Assembly (NCBI RefSeq): GCF_023276355.1
Contig: NZ_JALLPL010000001.1
Coordinates: 1,612,001-1,676,000 of the forward strand
Reading direction: 5' to 3'
DNA: 64,000 nt
Source: Haloplanus sp. XH21
GTDB lineage: Archaea > Halobacteriota > Halobacteria > Halobacteriales > Haloferacaceae
A program made the position numbers and the translations under genes. The notes beneath the pieces were generated by a model. It did no database searches. It saw only the letters and a program-made list of their open reading frames with translations, and was not told where the DNA came from. Positions 23,975 to 33,123 of this stretch are shown one piece after another. Within the stretch, counting starts at the first letter, position 1, and every line of letters begins with the position of its first letter.

Positions 23975-24517
23975 CTATTCCGGCGACGATAACTCCGCCC
24001 GTCGCCCTTTCGGCACCACCGACCGCAACTCGTCGTGGACGTACAACCCGACGCCGATGGGTTCGATATCGCCTGCGAGTTCGTGGGCGACGACGAGATA
24101 GCCCCAGTCGCCGTCCCATTCGGGGTCGAGATCCTCACCCGCGATGAACCGCCTCGCGTCCCCGGGATCGAGTTCGATCACGTTCCGGGTCGCTTCCTGT
24201 CCGAACCGCTGGACGGCGTTCGTCGTCGGCTTCCAGTGCTCCTGGCGCGTCCGCAGGAACGTCATTCCGATGCCCTCGACGTCCGTCGGCGTCGGCAGAT
24301 CGGCGGCGAAACACCAGATCTTGCCCGCGCCTTTCTCCCAGAAGGTGTAGCCCTCGAACGTCGACGTCGGCACGCCGAAGCGGTCGGTCCACCACTCGAT
24401 CACCGCCGCGCGGGTCGCGCGACCGGCCACCGTTCGCTCGGCCGCCGTTGCGGGCAGGCGGTCGAACGTCGATCCGTCGTTGCCGTCGCTCGTACCGGCG
24501 TCGTCGCCGTCGCTCAT
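23975..24517 (-). CDS. Probable RNA-binding partner of the downstream-reading methyltransferase (PUA-like)
   Basis: Protein of 180 aa with an acidic, low-complexity first 20 residues, followed by a conserved domain (WWTDRFGVP, YTFWEKGAGKIWCF, and WGYLVVAHELAGDIEPIGVGLY). The late motif resembles the PUA-type strand that ends many tRNA/rRNA methyltransferases. It overlaps the RsmB/NSUN methyltransferase gene by 4 bp (ATGA) and is translated after it, so the two likely work together, perhaps as a split enzyme. The domain call is tentative. Confidence 0.65.
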   Translation of the reverse strand: MSDGDDAGTSDGNDGSTFDRLPATAAERTVAGRATRAAVIEWWTDRFGVPTSTFEGYTFWEKGAGKIWCFAADLPTPTDVEGIGMTFLRTRQEHWKPTTNAVQRFGQEATRNVIELDPGDARRFIAGEDLDPEWDGDWGYLVVAHELAGDIEPIGVGLYVHDELRSVVPKGRRAELSSPE

Positions 24518-25500
24518 GCCGTCACCTCCAGTTTCGCACAGAAGAACCCGCCCGTGTCGTTGTGGTGCGGATAGATGCGGAGCGCCTTTGTGACGCTCGG
24601 ATCGTACGTCTCGTCCTGCCACGCCGTGACGCCGGGAACGCCGTCGAGGGGTGCGTCGAAGTCGACGAGGCGACAGTCCTCTTCGCCGAGGACGTGATCG
24701 AGGACCGCCTCGTTCTCCTCTGGCGCGAAGGTACAGGTGGAGTAGACGACGGTGCCGCCGGGTCGGGTCGCCTGGATCGCCCGCCGGAGGATGCCCTTCT
24801 GGACGCCCGCGACGCTGTGGACGTGATCGAGGCTCCAGGTTTCGAAGGCGTCGGGGTTCTTGCGGATCGTTCCTTCACAGGAGCAGGGCGCATCGACCAG
24901 TACGCGGTCGAACTCGTCGACGCCTCGTGGCTCGTCTCTGCCACCGCCGCCGAGCGGTTTCAGCGAGAAGTTGCGCGCGTCCTGGTTGGTGACGACGAGG
25001 TTCGTCACCCCGAGGCGCTCGGCGTTGTGCCGAAGCGCCGACAGGCGGCCGAGGTTGTTGTCGTTGCCGACCAGGAAGCCGCGGTCGTCCATCCGCGCCG
25101 CGAGCTGTGTCGTCTTGCCGCCGGGCGCGGCGCAGGCGTCCCACACCCGGTCGCCGGCGTCGGGCTCCAGCACGATAGCGGGGAGATTGGACACCTCCTC
25201 CTGGCCGTGGATCCAGCCGTGGGCGTGGGGCCAGTTCAGTCCGGGCGAATCCTCTGGCAGTCGGAACACGCTCGGGTGCCAACCCACGGGTTCGTACTCG
25301 ATACCCCCGGCGTCGAACGCCGCCCGCACGCGCTCGACGTTCGCCTTGATGGGGTTGACGCGCACGACGGAGGGCAGGGGCCGATCGCAGGCCTCTCTGA
25401 ACGCGTCGAAATCGTCGATAAGCGACTCATACCGCTCCAGCGGAGTCATCGCCCGCCTTTTCGCAGGCGGCGGGTTAGTGGGTTTCGACCCGTGGCTCAT
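24514..25500 (-). CDS. RsmB/NSUN-family RNA 5-methylcytosine methyltransferase
   Basis: SAM-dependent RNA m5C methyltransferase of 328 aa. The SAM motif DACAAPGGKTTQL is at residues 121-133, the motif IV cysteines in DAPCSCEG (C206/C208) and the catalytic motif VI cysteine in YSTCTFAPEENE (C256) are all present. The target is probably tRNA or rRNA. The start at 25500 is preferred because the left arm of repeat C supplies a TATA-like sequence about 27 nt upstream; an internal ATG at 25449 is possible. It forms an operon with the PUA-like gene. Confidence 0.9.
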   Translation of the reverse strand: MSHGSKPTNPPPAKRRAMTPLERYESLIDDFDAFREACDRPLPSVVRVNPIKANVERVRAAFDAGGIEYEPVGWHPSVFRLPEDSPGLNWPHAHGWIHGQEEVSNLPAIVLEPDAGDRVWDACAAPGGKTTQLAARMDDRGFLVGNDNNLGRLSALRHNAERLGVTNLVVTNQDARNFSLKPLGGGGRDEPRGVDEFDRVLVDAPCSCEGTIRKNPDAFETWSLDHVHSVAGVQKGILRRAIQATRPGGTVVYSTCTFAPEENEAVLDHVLGEEDCRLVDFDAPLDGVPGVTAWQDETYDPSVTKALRIYPHHNDTGGFFCAKLEVTA

Positions 25501-25510
25501 CTCGCGGGTG

Positions 25511-25596
25511 TCATACGGATTATTGTAACTGTTTACCGGTGGTTCTCTGGGACGGTCCAGCGAACCACCGGGACTGACTTCCAATAAACCGTATCA
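25511..25596. repeat. Dispersed palindromic element, copy C
   Basis: The outer arms TCATACGGATTATTG and CAATAAACCGTATCA are near-perfect inverted repeats. The inner stem is CCGGTGGTTC (25536-25545) / GAACCACCGG (25562-25571), extended by CTGG/CCAG. The element fills nearly the whole gap between two reverse-strand genes. Its right end contains the MptE stop codon (25594-25596); its left arm lies at the -27 position of the methyltransferase start. Confidence 0.85.
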
Positions 25597-26271
25597 GAGG
25601 ATATCGATCGCCGCTCGCCGGCCGTCGAGGATCGCAAACCGCTCGCCGCGACGGCGTTCTAGCCAGTGAAGCAGGCGCTCGGCCCACGCGAGTTTCTTTC
25701 GCTTGGCCGGGTCGACGGTCGGGTCGTCGAACGCCCATCCCGGAAACCGGAGGGCAGCGGCGCCGAACGCGTCGGCCAGAAACGCCGCGCGGTCGCCGTC
25801 CGTGAACCCGCCGTAGTTGACGACCGGCCCCTTCGGTTCGGTCTGCGTGGTCGGCAACACGTGATCGCCGTCCAGTCGCGGCACCCACCGATCGAGTTCG
25901 GGTACGTTGTCGCCGTGGGCGTGGACGGCGACGGGCGTTCCCTCGTGGGTGAGTTCGCGGGCGACGCCGGGTGTTTTGTCCAGGTCCGTCACCATCAGAT
26001 CCACGTCGACGCCGTGGTCACGGAGCCGAGCGGCCGCCGACGAGGCGGCGAACACCAGATCGGCAGCCGCAGCGACATCGGCGTCGTCGTCGAGACAGGG
26101 CGCGGCGCCCGCGACGGCGACCGTCGTCCCGGCCACGGGGTCGAGACGTGATTCGTCGAACGCGTCGACGTATCTGGCGAGTCGGTCGCGAGCGCGCTCA
26201 TCAGCGACGCGGTCGTAGCCGAAGTCGTCGAGGATGCGTTCGTACACGGGGTTCCACGTCTGGTACTCCAT
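25594..26271 (-). CDS. mptE: MptE-like 6-hydroxymethylpterin diphosphokinase (DUF115)
   Basis: Archaeal pterin pyrophosphokinase of 225 aa, acting in folate/methanopterin-type cofactor synthesis. The DUF115 pattern is visible in VAVAGAAPCLDDD, the metal-site motif MVTDLDKTP, HAHGDN, and NYGGFTDGDRAAF. It begins at MEYQTWNPVYERILDDFGYDR, the usual family start. FolP lies upstream on the same strand, so the two consecutive steps of the pathway are encoded together. A TATA-like CTTATATC region sits around 26373-26382, about 100 nt upstream, in the gap after folP. Confidence 0.87.
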   Translation of the reverse strand: MEYQTWNPVYERILDDFGYDRVADERARDRLARYVDAFDESRLDPVAGTTVAVAGAAPCLDDDADVAAAADLVFAASSAAARLRDHGVDVDLMVTDLDKTPGVARELTHEGTPVAVHAHGDNVPELDRWVPRLDGDHVLPTTQTEPKGPVVNYGGFTDGDRAAFLADAFGAAALRFPGWAFDDPTVDPAKRKKLAWAERLLHWLERRRGERFAILDGRRAAIDIL

Positions 26272-26391
26272 AATAAGGCCACAACAGCCGGAGCGGCACC
26301 AAGTACCCCTACCCGAGTGCCGAGCCGGCTTCCACGTCGGCGTTTGCGAAGCGTCCGGCATAAGCTTTCTCTTATATCGGGTGGAGGCGCC

Positions 26392-27537
26392 TCACCGGTT
26401 CGCCACCGACTCGACGGCAGACAGCGCCGCATCGAGGCCGTCGGAGCGCCCCGACGCGGCCCGAACGACCGTGGCGAGGTCTGCGGGCGTCCCCGCGAGG
26501 AGCCGTCGGTCGCCGGTGCCAGCGACGAGTGCAGTCGTCCCGCGGGCGGCGTCGACCAAGGCGTCGCAGTCCCCCGGCGTGAGCCCCGCGAGTTCGAACA
26601 CGCGGGTCGTCCCCTGACGGGCCGCGTCGGCGTCGCCGCCGACACGGGTCAGGTGACGCTCCATCTCGCCGACGCTCGTCACGTCGAGTTCCTCGACGGT
26701 CACGTCGCCAGTGGTCGTCCGGAGGCGGTCCCGCGTGAAGGCGTCGCCGACGAGGGCGGCGTCCCGCGTCTCTTGTACGTCGTGTGTGCGGATCACGTGC
26801 GCGCCGCGCTCGACGGCCATCGCGGTGGCCGCGAGGCTCACGGGCAGGGCTTCCTCGGTCGAGCGCCCGGCGATGTCGCGGAGGAAGTTCTTGCGGTTGA
26901 TCGAGACGAGGATCGGCCGATCGAGGGCGCGAAACTCGCGGAGGCGGTCGAACGTCTCCCGGTCGTCTGCGAGCGTCTTCGCCTCGCTCCACCCGCCGAA
27001 CGCGGGGTCGACGATGGTCTTGTCGGTGAGGCCCTCCCGCTCCAAGGCCGCGTAGATGTCGTCGACGTGTTCGACGGCGCCCGGGCGGGTGAGGTCGGGC
27101 GGACTCGCCATCTTCACGACGGCCACATCGCGTTCGGCACAGACCCGGGGCATCTCCGGATCGGCGAAGCCACAGATGTCGTTGACCATGTCGAAGCCGG
27201 CGTCGAGGGCCGCCTGCGCGACTTCGTGATACCGCGTCTCGATGGAGAAGACCGCGTCGCCGGAAACGCTCTGCATCGCCGCCACTGCGGTGTCGAGGCG
27301 GTCGAGTTCCTCCTCCGCGGAGAGCACCTCGAAGCGCTTGTTCGCGGACTCCAGTCCCACGTCGACGACGTCGGCGCCCTCGTCGATGAGTTCTGCGTCG
27401 ACGTAGGCCGCCGCCGCGCCCGGATCGTCGAAGACGCTGGGTTCGTACGGCGATTCGGCGCTGACGTTCAGCACCCCCATGATCCGAGGTGGGTAGTCGT
27501 CGCCGATACCGAGTCCCGCGGCGTCCACATCTCGCAT
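26392..27537 (-). CDS. folP: Dihydropteroate synthase, archaeal type
   Basis: TIM-barrel enzyme of 381 aa that joins hydroxymethyldihydropterin diphosphate to p-aminobenzoate. The start of the barrel, [11 protein letters not shown], corresponds to the bacterial GILNVTPDSF motif; [20 protein letters not shown] and the late [14 protein letters not shown] (the conserved RVHDV-type ending) follow. The C-terminal 100 residues extend beyond bacterial FolP, as seen in haloarchaea. The start at 27537 is supported by CATATG centred about 27 nt upstream. It lies next to mptE. Confidence 0.88.
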   Translation of the reverse strand: MRDVDAAGLGIGDDYPPRIMGVLNVSAESPYEPSVFDDPGAAAAYVDAELIDEGADVVDVGLESANKRFEVLSAEEELDRLDTAVAAMQSVSGDAVFSIETRYHEVAQAALDAGFDMVNDICGFADPEMPRVCAERDVAVVKMASPPDLTRPGAVEHVDDIYAALEREGLTDKTIVDPAFGGWSEAKTLADDRETFDRLREFRALDRPILVSINRKNFLRDIAGRSTEEALPVSLAATAMAVERGAHVIRTHDVQETRDAALVGDAFTRDRLRTTTGDVTVEELDVTSVGEMERHLTRVGGDADAARQGTTRVFELAGLTPGDCDALVDAARGTTALVAGTGDRRLLAGTPADLATVVRAASGRSDGLDAALSAVESVANR

Positions 27538-27631
27538 GGCGCCTCGTCGGGACGCGATCACCATATGTCGACCGGTCGTCTCGCCCCCGAAGACACGCTC
27601 TTTTTATCCGCCCGGGCGCTACCTCCGGCTA

Positions 27632-28210
27632 ATGGCAAAGGTCAGTGTCGGGCTTCGCGGCTGGCGCTTCGAGGAAAGCGAGGTGTTCACCGCCGACGGC
27701 GAGTTCAAACCGCTCGACGAGATCCCCGAAGAGCCACGGGAACGGCTCGTTCGGCTGACGCATCTCGTCGAGGAGCCCTGCGACGCCTGCTATCTGGTCC
27801 ACGGCGAGGGAGCCATCGAGCGGTGTACCCCCGCGGCCATCGTCTACGGCGAGCCCGGCGACGAAATCCTGCTTTGTGAGGCCCACGAGGCGGACTTCCT
27901 CTACTGGTACCGCGAGCAGGGTGGGAAAGCCTACCGCGGCGAACCGGCGTTCCGCGATCGGTTCCACGAGTGGTTCCACGGCGGCGGCCGCGCGCCCGAC
28001 GACTACGGCGGCCTCGATCACGTCGAGACCGACCCCGAGTCGCTCCCGTCACCGCCGAGCCCGGAGGAGATCCAACAGCGGCTGAACGAGGGGTTCGACG
28101 GCCGCAAGATCGACCTCCGGAAGGGTGGCGAGGACAGCGAACAGACGGACGACGGCGACGACATCGACCTCGACGATGTCGACCTCGGCGCCGACTACCC
28201 GTCGCGATGA
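27632..28210 (+). CDS. Conserved haloarchaeal protein with Cys-rich site
   Basis: Protein of 192 aa with a globular N-terminal part (about 1-115) containing [12 protein letters not shown], a further RC and [10 protein letters not shown], giving a possible zinc site (Cys/Cys/Cys/His), and an acidic, disordered C-terminus. I do not recognise a named function. It precedes trmJ with a 4-bp overlap (ATGA), so the two are co-translated and it may help in RNA modification. TTTTTAT at 27601-27607 lies 28 nt before the start, fitting a leaderless mRNA. Confidence 0.75.
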   Translation: MAKVSVGLRGWRFEESEVFTADGEFKPLDEIPEEPRERLVRLTHLVEEPCDACYLVHGEGAIERCTPAAIVYGEPGDEILLCEAHEADFLYWYREQGGKAYRGEPAFRDRFHEWFHGGGRAPDDYGGLDHVETDPESLPSPPSPEEIQQRLNEGFDGRKIDLRKGGEDSEQTDDGDDIDLDDVDLGADYPSR

Positions 28211-28974
28211 CGGCGAGCACCCCCGTCGTGGTCGTCGTCGACGCCGAGACGCCGGGCAACGTCGGCACCATCGCCCGCGCGATGAAGAACTTCGGGCTGA
28301 CGGAGCTGAAACTGGTGAATCCGCCGGAACTCGACCCCGACGGCGAGGCGTACGGCTTCGCCGGCCACGCCCGCGAGGACGTCCTCCCCAACGCCGAGGA
28401 GGTGACCTTCGACGAGGTGGTGCAGCACTACCACACCGTCGGCTGTACGGCGATCACGGGCGAGGATAGCCGTCGTCACGTCCGCTTCCCGTTCAAGACG
28501 CCGCGGGAACTCGCCGAGAGCCTGCGGACCGTCGACGCGCCGACGGCGCTGGTGTTCGGCCGCGAGGGCCGCGGCCTCGACAACGAGGAACTCGCGCGCT
28601 TAGACGAGGTGTGTTCCATCCCCGCGAGCGCCGACTACCCGGTGTTGAATCTGGGGCAGGCCGCGACCATCCTCCTCTACGAACTCCGCGATCTGACCGT
28701 CGAGGAGACGCAACTGCCGGACGTGGAACACGAACGCGCCGACGAGGCGGACATCGAACGGTTCCACGACTACGTCGCCGAGTTCCTCGACGCCAGCGGC
28801 TACAAGGAGATCAAACGCGACAAGACGCGTCGGTTGATCCGCCGCCTGGTCGGCCGTGCCCACCCGACCGACCGCGAGATACACACCCTGCTCGGCGTGT
28901 TGCGCCGGGCGACGGGGCAGTTGGAGCATCGAAACGAACTCTTGGCGGAGTACGACGAACCCGACCGCTGGTAG
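28207..28974 (+). CDS. trmJ: tRNA (cytidine/uridine-2'-O-)-methyltransferase TrmJ, SPOUT family
   Basis: SPOUT methyltransferase of 255 aa. It begins [25 protein letters not shown], the typical TrmJ opening; the SAM-binding trefoil knot is marked by [15 protein letters not shown] and by [14 protein letters not shown] helical C-terminal extension (about 175-255) is present as in archaeal TrmJ. It 2'-O-methylates tRNA position 32. It overlaps the preceding gene by 4 bp; its TAG stop abuts the convergent MaoC stop. Confidence 0.9.
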   Translation: MTASTPVVVVVDAETPGNVGTIARAMKNFGLTELKLVNPPELDPDGEAYGFAGHAREDVLPNAEEVTFDEVVQHYHTVGCTAITGEDSRRHVRFPFKTPRELAESLRTVDAPTALVFGREGRGLDNEELARLDEVCSIPASADYPVLNLGQAATILLYELRDLTVEETQLPDVEHERADEADIERFHDYVAEFLDASGYKEIKRDKTRRLIRRLVGRAHPTDREIHTLLGVLRRATGQLEHRNELLAEYDEPDRW

Positions 28975-29406
28975 TTACGATCGTGCGACGAGCACCAGTG
29001 CCTCGGTGCTGAGCACCGTTTTCTCGCCGGCCGTCGTGTCGACGCCCCAGCGAACGATGCCGTAGTCCTCGCGTTCCTCGTCGACGCCGTGGATGGTCGA
29101 GTGGACCGTGAGTTCGTCGCCCGGAACGACCGGTTCAGGCCAGCGGAGGCGGTCCAGGCCCTTCGCGCCGAGCGTCGCCGTTTCGTCCAGAAAGCCGTCG
29201 ACGAACAGCCGCATCGACATCGCGGCGGTGTGCCACCCGCTGGCGATCAGGTCGCCGTGGATGGAGTCGGCCGCGCGGTCGGGGTCCGTATGAAACCACT
29301 GCGGGTCGTACTGCTCGGCGAACTCGATGATCTCTGCCTCCCGGACGGCGTAGGTGCCGTGTGACTCGCCGTCCCAGCGGTCGATGTCGTCGAGAAAGAC
29401 CGTCAT
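28975..29406 (-). CDS. MaoC-like (R)-hydratase, hot-dog fold
   Basis: Hot-dog-fold protein of 143 aa with the MaoC signature: FAEQYDPQWFHTDPDRA, HGDLIASGWHTAAMSMRL (catalytic Asp/His region), and a late WPEPVVPGDELTV. Such proteins hydrate enoyl-CoA in fatty-acid or polyhydroxyalkanoate metabolism, or act as thioesterase-like enzymes. It is stand-alone here. Its stop codon touches that of trmJ. Confidence 0.86.
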   Translation of the reverse strand: MTVFLDDIDRWDGESHGTYAVREAEIIEFAEQYDPQWFHTDPDRAADSIHGDLIASGWHTAAMSMRLFVDGFLDETATLGAKGLDRLRWPEPVVPGDELTVHSTIHGVDEEREDYGIVRWGVDTTAGEKTVLSTEALVLVARS

Positions 29407-29503
29407 CGGTCGGTCGAGGGTACCCCGCGTGAAATGGATTTCTGCTCTCGAGACGTATATCGGATGTCGCGATATGAACTATCGGTGCGGCGATGGCGTG
29501 GGT

Positions 29504-29709
29504 TTGTATTCGAACTCCAGAGATAGGGGCGTCCTCTGTGTCGCCCTCACCGAGGAACCCCGCCACGACACGCAGTCCGCGCTCGCCAGTGTCGGCTTGG
29601 ATGTCACGGAGGGTGTGTCGTCGCCGACGCCGCGGCTATTCGTACCAGCGGCGACATCGACGCCGTGGTGGCCGAGTTCCCCTCCCCGAGGGAACTGGAC
29701 TCGACGTGA
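29504..29709 (+). pseudogene. Decayed fragment (KaiC/RecA-like?), frameshifted
   Basis: About 48 codons read as protein in one frame (SRDRGVLCVALTEEPRHDTQ, then SALASVGLDVTEG) and continue in another frame as SGDIDAVVAEFPSPRELDST before a stop at 29707-29709. The pattern of a strand, a helix and a further VVAEFPSPREL strand is reminiscent of stand-alone RecA/KaiC-like signalling proteins in haloarchaea, but this is a weak identification. No start, Walker motif or C-terminus remains. It ends within a few bases of a second decayed gene on the opposite strand. Confidence 0.4.
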
Positions 29710-29715
29710 AGCCGG

Positions 29716-30012
29716 TCACCGTCGGGCCAGTCGCTCGCCGAGCGCGTGCCCGCTGGGAAAGCCCGGCGGCCGCGGGAGCGCGAAGGCGGCTTTGATCACT
29801 TCGACGAAGACGACGGCTGCGATGCCGAGCGCGAAGACGAACAGTCCACGGCGGCGGTCGACACCCAGCGTGTCGGCACCGACGAGGAAGAGCACACTCC
29901 CGAGCGAGAGGAGAAACCACACGTCGCCCAGTTGCGACACGATCCCAAATAGGACGACGAGCGGCCACGGCGCCGACTGCAGTAGATCGAAGAGCCCCAG
30001 TGCTCGATTCAC
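29716..30012 (-). pseudogene. Truncated PAP2-family phosphatase
   Basis: The first roughly 95 residues of a membrane PAP2 phosphatase are present: two to three hydrophobic helices, the KAAFALPRP motif (KxxxxxxRP, motif 1) and FPSGHALG (motif 2, PSGH). The reading frame then ends at once, with motif 3 (SRxxxxxHxxxD) and the last helices missing. It probably starts at GTG 30012, 24 bp after gatE on the same strand. Loss of the C-terminal third makes an active enzyme unlikely. Confidence 0.6.
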
Positions 30013-30035
30013 GAATCGGCCCCCGCCGGGTGGCG

Positions 30036-31904
30036 TCAGGTCCGTTTGCCGATCTCTTCGCGGAGCACGTCGCTGACGATTTCGCCGTCGGCCTTCCCGC
30101 GGAGCGCGCCCATGCACTCGCCCATGAGCGCGGAGAACGCGCCCATCCCCTCCTCGGCAATCTGGTCGGCGTTGCGTTCGACCACCTCGACCACGGCCTC
30201 GCGGACCTCGCTCTCGGAGACGCCGGAGAGTCCCGCTTCCTCCACCGCTGCCTCGGCGGTGAGGTCGGGGCCGGCCGCGAGCGTCGCGAGCACCTCGTCG
30301 ACCCCTTCCTTCGCCAAGTCGCCCGCCTCGACCAGTTCGAGGACGGCGAGCAGGTGGTCGTCGGTGAGGTTCTCGACGGCCACGTCGTCGCGGCGGAGTT
30401 CGGTCAGCGTCCCTTCGAGGACGCCAGCGGCGAAGGTGGCGCCGACGCCCGTCTCGACCGCCTCTTCGAACAGCGGCATCCGGCGGCCGTAGGCCACCTG
30501 CTCGGCCAGACCCGGATCGAGGTCGTACTCCGCCTGATAGCGTTCGACCTTCTCGGTGAGGAGTTCGGGCGTCTCGACCTCGGTCGGGTCGAGTTCGACG
30601 GGCGGGACGTCCGTCTCGGGATACATCCGCGCCTCGCCGGGCAGGGGGCGCAGATAGCGGGTCGTCCCCTCCTGCGTCGCGTCACGGGTCTCCTCGGGGA
30701 CGCCCTCGATGGCCGTCCGCGCGCGGTCGGCCACGGCGTCGATGGCCAGGTCGGCCGTCTCGGGGTCGTCGGCGACGATGGCGACGGCGTCGGTGGCGCC
30801 GGCGTCCACCGCGTCGCGGAGTGCCGTCACTTCCGCGCCCGTCACGCCGTAGGCTGGCAGTTCGTCGGTGTGGAAGATGCCGCCCGCGCCGTGGCGCTTG
30901 GCGTGGTCCGAGAGTTCGGTGCCGAGCCGACGGTCGGGCTGGATTTCGTGGCCGACGAGGCCGTCGAAGCCATAGAGCGGGACAGCGGTCACGCGCCCGC
31001 CGGAATCGAGCGCGCTCCGGATGACGCCGCTGTCGGTGTCCTCGAACACGTCGGTCACGTCCTGAGTGTTGCCGACGCTGGCGTCGCGGTCGGCGAGTTC
31101 GTCGGCGATATCGAGGAGTTCGACCTGCCGGCCCACCTCCAGACGGACGATATCGTCGATCTGGTCGAGCGCCTGGACGCCCTTGATTTCGACGCGGGCG
31201 CCCTCGGCGATGGAGACGTTGACGTCCTGGCGGATGGTGCCGAGGCCGCGTTTGACCGATCCGGTCGAGCGGAGCAGCATGCCGATGCGCTCGGCGGCGT
31301 CGCGGGCCTGGTCCGGCGAGCGGATGTCCGGCTTGGTGCCGATTTCGACCAGCGGAATGCCCAGTCGGTCGAGGCTGTACCGGACGCCGCCGTCGAACTC
31401 CGCGACGCGGCCGGCGCTCTCCTCTTCGAGCAGGAGGTCCTCGATGCCGACGGGGCCCTCGTCGGTTTCGATCTGACCGTCTTGGCCGACGAGCGCGGTG
31501 CGCTGGAAGCCGGAGGTGTTCGAGCCGTCGACGACGATTTTCCGCATCACGTGGGCCTGATCGACGGCGGTCATATCGAGCAGGTCGGCGATCTGGAGGG
31601 TCACGTCGATCGCTTCGTCGTCGATCCGGTGGGGCGGTTCGTCGTCCTCCTCGACGAGACAGGTGGTGTCGAAGGCGAGGTATTCGAACTCGCGGTCGAC
31701 GCGACTCTCCTCGACGGCCGCCTGATCGAGTTCGCCGAGTTCGCTCTTCGTCGGGTGGAGATACCGAGAGAACGACCGCACCGACTCCTCGGGTTCCCGA
31801 CGCTCCGTCGGGCACGCGCAGAACAGTTTCGTCGCGGTGTCGAGTTGCTGGTGAATCTCCAGCCCCGCGACCAGCCCGAGCGTCTCGTAATCGTACTCGC
31901 TCAT
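30036..31904 (-). CDS. gatE: Glu-tRNA(Gln) amidotransferase subunit E
   Basis: Archaeal GatE of 622 aa; with GatD it converts Glu-tRNA(Gln) to Gln-tRNA(Gln). The GatB/E catalytic cradle begins GLVAGLEIHQQLDTATKLFC, with CACP as a likely zinc-site pair, and SLDRLGIPLVEIGTKPDIRSP further on. An AspRS-like GAD insertion (about residues 270-400) and a C-terminal tail domain are present, as expected for GatE rather than GatB. gatD is not in the window. Repeat F lies just upstream. Confidence 0.94.
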   Translation of the reverse strand: MSEYDYETLGLVAGLEIHQQLDTATKLFCACPTERREPEESVRSFSRYLHPTKSELGELDQAAVEESRVDREFEYLAFDTTCLVEEDDEPPHRIDDEAIDVTLQIADLLDMTAVDQAHVMRKIVVDGSNTSGFQRTALVGQDGQIETDEGPVGIEDLLLEEESAGRVAEFDGGVRYSLDRLGIPLVEIGTKPDIRSPDQARDAAERIGMLLRSTGSVKRGLGTIRQDVNVSIAEGARVEIKGVQALDQIDDIVRLEVGRQVELLDIADELADRDASVGNTQDVTDVFEDTDSGVIRSALDSGGRVTAVPLYGFDGLVGHEIQPDRRLGTELSDHAKRHGAGGIFHTDELPAYGVTGAEVTALRDAVDAGATDAVAIVADDPETADLAIDAVADRARTAIEGVPEETRDATQEGTTRYLRPLPGEARMYPETDVPPVELDPTEVETPELLTEKVERYQAEYDLDPGLAEQVAYGRRMPLFEEAVETGVGATFAAGVLEGTLTELRRDDVAVENLTDDHLLAVLELVEAGDLAKEGVDEVLATLAAGPDLTAEAAVEEAGLSGVSESEVREAVVEVVERNADQIAEEGMGAFSALMGECMGALRGKADGEIVSDVLREEIGKRT

Positions 31905-31940
31905 CGCCCGTACGTCTGCCCGGCGGGCCTAAAAGCGTTC

Positions 31941-32025
31941 AGTATTAGGGCTTCTCGTAACTGTCCAGAGATTCTCGCCGGCCCGTCACGGCGAGAATCG
32001 ACGTGACTTCCGATACCCCCTATAT
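31941..32025. repeat. Dispersed palindromic element, copy F
   Basis: The inner stem GATTCTCGCCG (31970-31980) / CGGCGAGAATC (31989-31999) is a perfect 11-bp inverted repeat. Flanks CTCGTAACTGTC and GTGACTTCC match other copies; outer arms TATTAGGG / CCCCCTATA also pair. It lies in the divergent space between gatE and the CitE-family gene. Confidence 0.8.
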
Positions 32026-32096
32026 GCGGCCCGACGCCGGGCTGTCGACAACGGACGAAAACCTGCACGTCAGACCCCGAAAATACGGAAACTAAG

Positions 32097-32131
32097 GAAT
32101 CTTTATGCGGTCTGATGAATCTTTATCCGGT
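32097..32131 (+). promoter_or_regulatory. Tandem TATA-bearing 20-bp repeat
   Basis: GAATCTTTATGCGGT (from 32097) and GAATCTTTATCCGGT (from 32117) are direct repeats one base apart in sequence and 20 bp apart in position. Each carries a TATA-like CTTTAT, giving two candidate promoters 40 and 20 nt before the CitE-family start. Confidence 0.5.
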
Positions 32132-32142
32132 GGTGGAAGAAC

Positions 32143-33057
32143 ATGTCTGACGACGTCGAACTCCGGCGGACGCAGCTCGCGACGCCGGCCAGTGACCCCG
32201 ACTTCATGGAGAGTGCCTCCCGAAGCGACGCCGACGAAGTCTTCCTCGACCTGGAGGACTCCGTGGCGCCGAACGCGAAAGCCGAGGCCCGAGAACCGCT
32301 CATCGAGGCGGCCCACGAACACGACTGGTCCGACAAGATCCTCTCGTTCCGGATGAACGGGATCGACACGAAGTGGTGGTACGACGACATCATCGAAGTC
32401 GTCGGCCAGGCGGGCGAATACATCGACGACATCATCGTCCCGAAGGTGGCGGGACCGAGCGACATTCACACCGTCGAGAACCTGCTCACGCAGGTCGAGG
32501 AGAACAACGACCTCGAAGTGGGCGGCATCGGTCTCGAACCCCAGATCGAGGACGGCGAGGGGATGCACAACGTTCACGACATCGCCCACGCCTCCGACCG
32601 CCTGAGTTCGATCATCTTCGGCCCCGGCGACTACTCCGCCGCGATGGGGACGCCCGGACTCGACATCGGTCAGTTCCCGGAGTACCCCGGACACTACTGG
32701 CACCACGCGCTGTCGGAGTGTAACGCGGCCGCGAAGAGCGCCGGCCTACCCTGCATGGACGGTCCGTACGCCGACATCGACGACCCCGAAGGGTTCCGTG
32801 AGTCCGCCAGCAACGCCAATATGATCGGCTGTGACGGCAAGTGGGTCATCCACCCGAGTCAGATCGAAATCGGCAACGAAGTGTTCGCCCCCGACCCCGA
32901 AGTGGCGGAACGCGCCGAACGGATCGTCGAGGCCTACGCCGAGGCGATGGAGGAAGGCAAGGGCGCCGTCTCCGTCGACGGCCAGATGGTCGACGAGGCC
33001 ACCAACAAGATGGCCCAGGATATCGTCGCCAAGGCCCGCGCGGCCGGCATCCTGTAA
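32143..33057 (+). CDS. HpcH/HpaI-type lyase, CitE/malyl-CoA lyase family
   Basis: TIM-barrel C-C lyase of 304 aa. EVFLDLEDSVAPNAKAEAR (metal/substrate loop), IGLEPQIEDGEG (catalytic Glu/Asp) and the late WVIHPSQIEIGNEVF are typical of CitE-like beta-methylmalyl-CoA or malyl-CoA lyases. Haloarchaea use such an enzyme in the methylaspartate cycle for acetate assimilation; the exact paralogue cannot be assigned without a tree. It is monocistronic, with tandem TATA repeats upstream. Confidence 0.85.
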   Translation: MSDDVELRRTQLATPASDPDFMESASRSDADEVFLDLEDSVAPNAKAEAREPLIEAAHEHDWSDKILSFRMNGIDTKWWYDDIIEVVGQAGEYIDDIIVPKVAGPSDIHTVENLLTQVEENNDLEVGGIGLEPQIEDGEGMHNVHDIAHASDRLSSIIFGPGDYSAAMGTPGLDIGQFPEYPGHYWHHALSECNAAAKSAGLPCMDGPYADIDDPEGFRESASNANMIGCDGKWVIHPSQIEIGNEVFAPDPEVAERAERIVEAYAEAMEEGKGAVSVDGQMVDEATNKMAQDIVAKARAAGIL

Positions 33058-33123
33058 CGCGGCTCCGCGCTCTTTCGACTCCTCTTCTTTATCGGTTCAC
33101 TGGATAGCGGCGCACACCGTCGG

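Noticed and set aside
30000-32006. Long plus-strand open frame (668 codons) opposite gatE
   Set aside because: GatE on the minus strand is unmistakable; the opposite frame is a composition artefact and runs through repeat F.
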